Part shown: piece by piece, positions 5,574-8,273 of the stretch
Numbering within the stretch: the stretch's first letter is position 1
Layout: each line of letters opens with the position of its first letter
Origin: Clostridia bacterium
Lineage (GTDB): Bacteria; Bacillota; Clostridia; Christensenellales; Aristaeellaceae
Assembly (NCBI GenBank): GCA_017471125.1
Contig: JAFUWR010000192.1
Location: forward strand, 1-8,273
Length of the DNA: 8,273 bases
Direction: 5' to 3'
Position numbers and translations under genes: made by a program
The notes under the pieces: generated by a model
Databases searched by the model: none
The model's input: the letters and a program-made list of their open reading frames with translations, nothing else
What the model was told of the DNA's origin: nothing

Positions 5574-7934
5574 ATGGACGCGCAGGCGGCGCTCAAGCGA
5601 TACATCGAGGCGGTCGTCCCGGAGCGGGAGGACTACCTGTACAAGCAGGCGCTGAACAAGGTCCGTGCCATCACCCGGGGCATGAGCGACGACGAGCGCG
5701 AGGCATATCTGCAAAGCCGCGCGTTCGCCAACGTCCTCTACCGCGCGCGCAGGGCCGACCGGACCTACCAGGCCCTGAAGCGGGGCGAGCTGGTCAGCGA
5801 TTATCACCGGGACGAGTTCGAGCGCCTGCAGCCGCTGATCGAGCGGGAGAAGGACGGCCCCATCGACCTTGAGTTCCTGCGCTCGGTGGATCGCAGCCGG
5901 GTCCCCATCGGCAAGGCCCGCCGCGCCCGCCGCCTGATCGCGACCCAGGCCCCGCGGCGGACCCTGAACGGGATGACGAAAAAGTATGTCGGCGAGACGG
6001 AGGCGAAGGTCGAGCGGTACCTGCAAAGGGCCGACCTTGGCCGCTGGGCGCGGCAGGCCCAGGGCGCGGAGCAGGTGGCCGCGCGGCTCATGGAGACGGT
6101 GTTCTCAAAGGGCGTGCCCGACGCGATGATGGAGGACGCCTGGCAGCCGAAGTCGCTGGCCGGGGCGCTGCAAAATGAAGTGGATCGCGCCCACCCGGAG
6201 CTCAGAGCCTGCGGCGCGGTGGCCGCCGAGGGCGGCGAAAGAGTCTCCTCCATCGTCAAGTCCGAGGTCCAGCGGGCCAAGCGGGACGTCTGCGCCCGGA
6301 CGCGCCGCCGCTTCCCCGCCGACCGCCTGCGCCGCCTGCTGTCGAACAACCCTTCCATCAGGCAGATGCAGCGCCAGTCCGACCAGGCGTTCTCCAAGGA
6401 GCGCCGCCTGCGGGCCGTGCTGGTGACCGCCGTGCCGGAGCACTACCGGGACCTGTACCCGCTGGCCCGGGCGATGAAGCGACGGTTCATACTGCACGTC
6501 GGCCCCACCAACTCCGGCAAGACCCACGAGGGCGTGGGCCGACTGAAGGGCGCGCGCAACGGCATCTATTTAGGCCCGCTGCGCCTGCTGGCCGCGGAGC
6601 AGTTCGAGACGCTGAACCTCTCGGACGTGCCCTGCTCGCTGGTGACCGGCGAGGAGCAGATCTGGGTGCCGGGGAGCCGGGTGCAGTCGTCCACGGTGGA
6701 GATGGCCGACCTCAAGGCCCGCTACGACGTGGCGGTCATCGACGAGTGCCAGATGATCGCCGACCGGGACCGGGGCGGGGCCTGGACGGCGGCGATCCTG
6801 GGCCTGTGCGCGGAGGAGATCCACCTGTGCGCGTCGCCGGACGCGGAGGAACTGTTGAAGGGCATCGTCGCGGACTGCGGCGACGACCTGACCGTCGTGC
6901 GCCATCACCGCATGACGCCCCTGGAGGTGGAGAAGGGCGGCTTCGAGTTCCCGGCCTCGGTGCGCCGGGGCGACGCGCTGATCGTGTTCTCCAAGGCCCG
7001 GGTCCACGCGGTGGCCGCGGAGCTCAGGCGCAAGGGCTGGCGGGTGTCGCTGATCTACGGGGCGCTGCCGCCGGACGTGCGCCGGGACCAGGCCGAGCGC
7101 TTCCAGCAGGGGGACTCGGAGGTGGTGGTGTCCACCGACGCCATCGCCATGGGCATGAACCTGCCCATCGAGCGGGTGGTGTTTTTGGAATCGGAAAAGT
7201 ACGACGGCGACATCGTGCGGCCGCTGCTGGACTCGGAGATCAAGCAGATCGCTGGCCGGGCCGGGCGCTACGGCCAGTACGAGACGGGCTACGTCAACGC
7301 CTTCGGCTTCAAGGGCACGGTGGCCCGGGCACTGGCGCGGCCGCCGCTGATCGTGACCGAGGCGGTCATCGGCTTCCCGGAGTCGCTGCTGGGCCTGCCG
7401 CTGCCGCTGACGCAGATCATCGGCCAGTGGAACATCATGAAGGACAAGGGCTGCTTCTCCAAGGCGTCCACCGTCCGCATGGAGACCCTCGCCGCCATGC
7501 TGGAGACCCGGCGCACGGACAAGCGGCTGCTGTACCGGTTCCTGTGCATCCCCTTCGACGAGACGGACCCGGAGCTGCTGATCCGCTGGCGGGCCATGTA
7601 CCAGGCCGAGTGCCACCACGAGCACATCGACGTGCTGGCCGCCATCCCCGAGCTGCTGGACCCGGAGGCCTGCGACGCGGACATGCTGGACGGCCTCGAG
7701 GCCGATTACCGGCGCTGCGACCTGTACTACAACTACGCCCGCCTGTTCCTCGACGACCCCGAGCCCGTCCTCGACGAGATACAGCGCCGCAAGTCCCTGA
7801 TCTCCGGCGGCATCATCCACATCCTGTCCACCCAGCGGTTGAAGCAGCGCGCCTGCCCCAACTGCAACAAGTACCTCCCCTGGAACTGGCCGTATAAGCT
7901 CTGCGACGGATGCTATCGGCAGAAGTGGCGGTGA
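5574..7934 (+). CDS. SUV3-like superfamily 2 RNA helicase with C-terminal four-cysteine motif
   Basis: A 786-residue predicted ATP-dependent RNA helicase of the SUV3 (SUPV3L1) group, known from mitochondrial RNA decay with PNPase; a decay role here is inferred. Residues 1-300 form a charged, probably helical N-terminal region that I do not recognise. The core has motif I GPTNSGKT (310-317, K316), Ia-like YLGPLRLLA (332-340), motif II DECQ (390-393; SUV3 has DEIQ), the SUV3-typical LGLCAEEIHLC (409-419), motif IV-like ALIVFSKAR, motif V TDAIAMGMNL (521-530) and motif VI QIAGRAGR (558-565). After about 600 comes a SUV3 C-terminal-like helical part (LEADYRRCDLYYNYARLFL, 708-726). The tail carries CPNC (761-764) and CDGC (777-780), a likely zinc ribbon that eukaryotic SUV3 lacks as far as I recall. 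The start is fixed by the GGGGGGTGA site and an upstream promoter. It is monocistronic, divergent from the CotH operon, with no obvious frameshift or lost motif. Confidence 0.92.
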   Translation: MDAQAALKRYIEAVVPEREDYLYKQALNKVRAITRGMSDDEREAYLQSRAFANVLYRARRADRTYQALKRGELVSDYHRDEFERLQPLIEREKDGPIDLEFLRSVDRSRVPIGKARRARRLIATQAPRRTLNGMTKKYVGETEAKVERYLQRADLGRWARQAQGAEQVAARLMETVFSKGVPDAMMEDAWQPKSLAGALQNEVDRAHPELRACGAVAAEGGERVSSIVKSEVQRAKRDVCARTRRRFPADRLRRLLSNNPSIRQMQRQSDQAFSKERRLRAVLVTAVPEHYRDLYPLARAMKRRFILHVGPTNSGKTHEGVGRLKGARNGIYLGPLRLLAAEQFETLNLSDVPCSLVTGEEQIWVPGSRVQSSTVEMADLKARYDVAVIDECQMIADRDRGGAWTAAILGLCAEEIHLCASPDAEELLKGIVADCGDDLTVVRHHRMTPLEVEKGGFEFPASVRRGDALIVFSKARVHAVAAELRRKGWRVSLIYGALPPDVRRDQAERFQQGDSEVVVSTDAIAMGMNLPIERVVFLESEKYDGDIVRPLLDSEIKQIAGRAGRYGQYETGYVNAFGFKGTVARALARPPLIVTEAVIGFPESLLGLPLPLTQIIGQWNIMKDKGCFSKASTVRMETLAAMLETRRTDKRLLYRFLCIPFDETDPELLIRWRAMYQAECHHEHIDVLAAIPELLDPEACDADMLDGLEADYRRCDLYYNYARLFLDDPEPVLDEIQRRKSLISGGIIHILSTQRLKQRACPNCNKYLPWNWPYKLCDGCYRQKWR

Positions 7935-7935
7935 A

Positions 7936-7956
7936 CGGGCGGCACAACGCCGCCCG
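7936..7956 (+). terminator. GC-rich hairpin right after the helicase stop (terminator-like, no U tract)
   Basis: CGGGCGGC (7936-7943), loop ACAAC and GCCGCCCG (7949-7956) form a perfect 8 bp GC-only stem beginning 1 nt after the stop codon. No T run follows (CCCGGAGG), so it is not a classic intrinsic terminator. It may still cause pausing or protect the mRNA 3' end from exonucleases. Confidence 0.45.
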
Positions 7957-7962
7957 CCCGGA

Positions 7963-8016
7963 GGACCTCATCCGTCTTGCGCTTCGCGCAATCCACCTTC
8001 CCCAAAGGGGAAGGCA
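7963..8016 (+). repeat. Intergenic hairpin repeat, copy 1 (intact)
   Basis: This copy begins GGACCTCATCCGTC, then forms hairpin A, TTGCGC-TTC-GCGCAA (7977-7991), and hairpin B, CCTTCCCC-AAA-GGGGAAGG (7996-8014). The first 35 bases (7963-7997) recur exactly at 8059-8093, and its last 17 (8000-8016) recur at 8162-8178. I associate this layout with dispersed repeats in GC-rich gut Clostridia, from memory only. No coding sign. Confidence 0.8.
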
Positions 8017-8035
8017 TGCTGCCGCAAAGGCGTAG

Positions 8036-8055
8036 GGGCGCTGCCCTCAGCGCCC
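8036..8055. repeat. Inverted repeat between repeat copies 1 and 2
   Basis: GGGCGCTG (8036-8043), loop CCCT, CAGCGCCC (8048-8055): a perfect 8 bp stem with a 4-base loop. It lies 3 bp before the second repeat copy and adds to the run of potential hairpins. No T tract follows, so I do not call it a terminator. Confidence 0.6.
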
Positions 8056-8058
8056 GGG

Positions 8059-8178
8059 GGACCTCATCCGTCTTGCGCTTCGCGCAATCCACCGTTCCAA
8101 GGGCCTGCCGGCCCGTTCTCGCTGAAAACAGTCCACTGGACTGTTTTCCGGGCGCTCGAACCCCCAAAGGGGAAGGCA
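8059..8178 (+). repeat. Intergenic hairpin repeat, copy 2, interrupted by a palindromic segment
   Basis: Bases 8059-8093 are identical to 7963-7997 over 35 positions, including hairpin A. The expected hairpin B does not follow directly. After 68 unrelated bases (8094-8161), CCCCAAAGGGGAAGGCA resumes at 8162-8178, identical to 8000-8016. The copy therefore looks split, losing the TT of the left arm of hairpin B. The two direct copies start 96 bp apart. Confidence 0.75.
8094..8161. mobile_element. Short palindromic insert nested in repeat copy 2 (MITE/REP-like, tentative)
   Basis: The segment is bounded by GTTC (8094-8097) and GAAC (8158-8161). It contains a small stem GGGCC-TGCC-GGCCC (8101-8114) and a strong 10 bp stem AAAACAGTCC (8125-8134), loop ACT, GGACTGTTTT (8138-8147). 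A second GTTC at 8115 could pair with the terminal GAAC. It is absent from the equivalent position of copy 1. The right arm ends in four T residues, so it might also terminate transcription on either strand. It is too short to encode anything, and no target-site duplication is obvious. Confidence 0.45.
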
Positions 8179-8192
8179 AATGGAACGACCCC

Positions 8193-8249
8193 AAAGCCTT
8201 CCCCCGGTGGGGAAGGTTGCACAGCCGCAGGCTTTGACGGATGAGGTCC
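8193..8249 (-). repeat. Intergenic hairpin repeat, copy 3 (inverted, diverged)
   Basis: Read leftward from 8249 it starts with the same 14 bases, GGACCTCATCCGTC (8249-8236). It then has a different hairpin A, AGCC-TGC-GGCT (8233-8223), and a hairpin B with the same arms but a four-base loop (8216-8197, CCTTCCCC-ACCG-GGGGAAGG). Order and fold match copies 1 and 2 while the hairpin A bases differ, so structure seems better kept than sequence. Confidence 0.7.
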
Positions 8250-8273
8250 CCCCGCCCCGCAAAATACGACTGC

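Noticed and set aside
5436..6026. Upstream extension of the CotH reading frame into the helicase region.
   Set aside because: It crosses the promoters and runs antisense to the helicase; the ATG at 5435 has a good ribosome site and a signal-anchor start.
7963..8093. Two 35 bp repeats separated by 61 bp, considered as a CRISPR fragment.
   Set aside because: There are only two direct copies, the spacer is too long and carries its own hairpins, a third copy is inverted, and no cas gene is present.
8125..8147. The 10 bp stem ending in TTTT as a stand-alone bidirectional terminator.
   Set aside because: The T residues are part of the stem, the GC core is short, and the segment is better explained as part of the palindromic insert; a terminator effect remains possible.
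7913..8262. Several small open frames on both strands in the right-hand region.
   Set aside because: They run through inverted and direct repeats, share peptide fragments only because of those repeats, and lack ribosome sites or domains.

Overview
The window looks like chromosomal DNA from a GC-rich anaerobic member of the Clostridia, perhaps an uncultured gut lineage related to Oscillospirales or Christensenellales. The clues are strong Firmicutes-type Shine-Dalgarno sites, AT-rich promoters in very GC-rich DNA, a CotH/lamin-tail surface protein, and a cluster of CCTTCCCC-AAA-GGGGAAGG hairpin repeats of a kind I associate with such genomes. The taxonomic call is an inference from style, not from a marker gene.

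Layout: four genes run leftward from a promoter near 5475-5503 in the order cotH-like gene (2463-5435), OmpR/PhoB response regulator (1758-2438), sensor histidine kinase (484-1761) and RluA-family pseudouridine synthase (479 to beyond the left edge). Junctions are tight: a 24 bp gap carrying a Shine-Dalgarno, an ATGA overlap, and a 4 bp gap. All four are probably one transcript. One gene runs rightward from its own promoter (5511-5540): a 786-residue SUV3-type RNA helicase (5574-7934) with an extra C-terminal four-cysteine motif. The 138 bp between the divergent genes holds both promoters and a perfect TATAAT/ATTATA palindrome.

From 7935 to the right edge (about 340 bp) I see no credible gene. 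This stretch is a patchwork of hairpins: a GC stem just after the helicase stop, two direct copies and one inverted copy of a GGACCTCATCCGTC-type repeat, and a 68 bp palindromic segment that appears to be inserted inside the second copy.

Functionally, the leftward operon pairs a predicted membrane-anchored, outward-facing CotH-type protein kinase with a phosphorelay sensor and regulator, which suggests an envelope-related circuit. The pseudouridine synthase is probably a translationally coupled passenger. The helicase stands alone and by homology should act in RNA turnover. The points most worth following up are the bacterial SUV3 with a zinc-ribbon-like tail, the CotH/two-component linkage, and the nested structured repeats.
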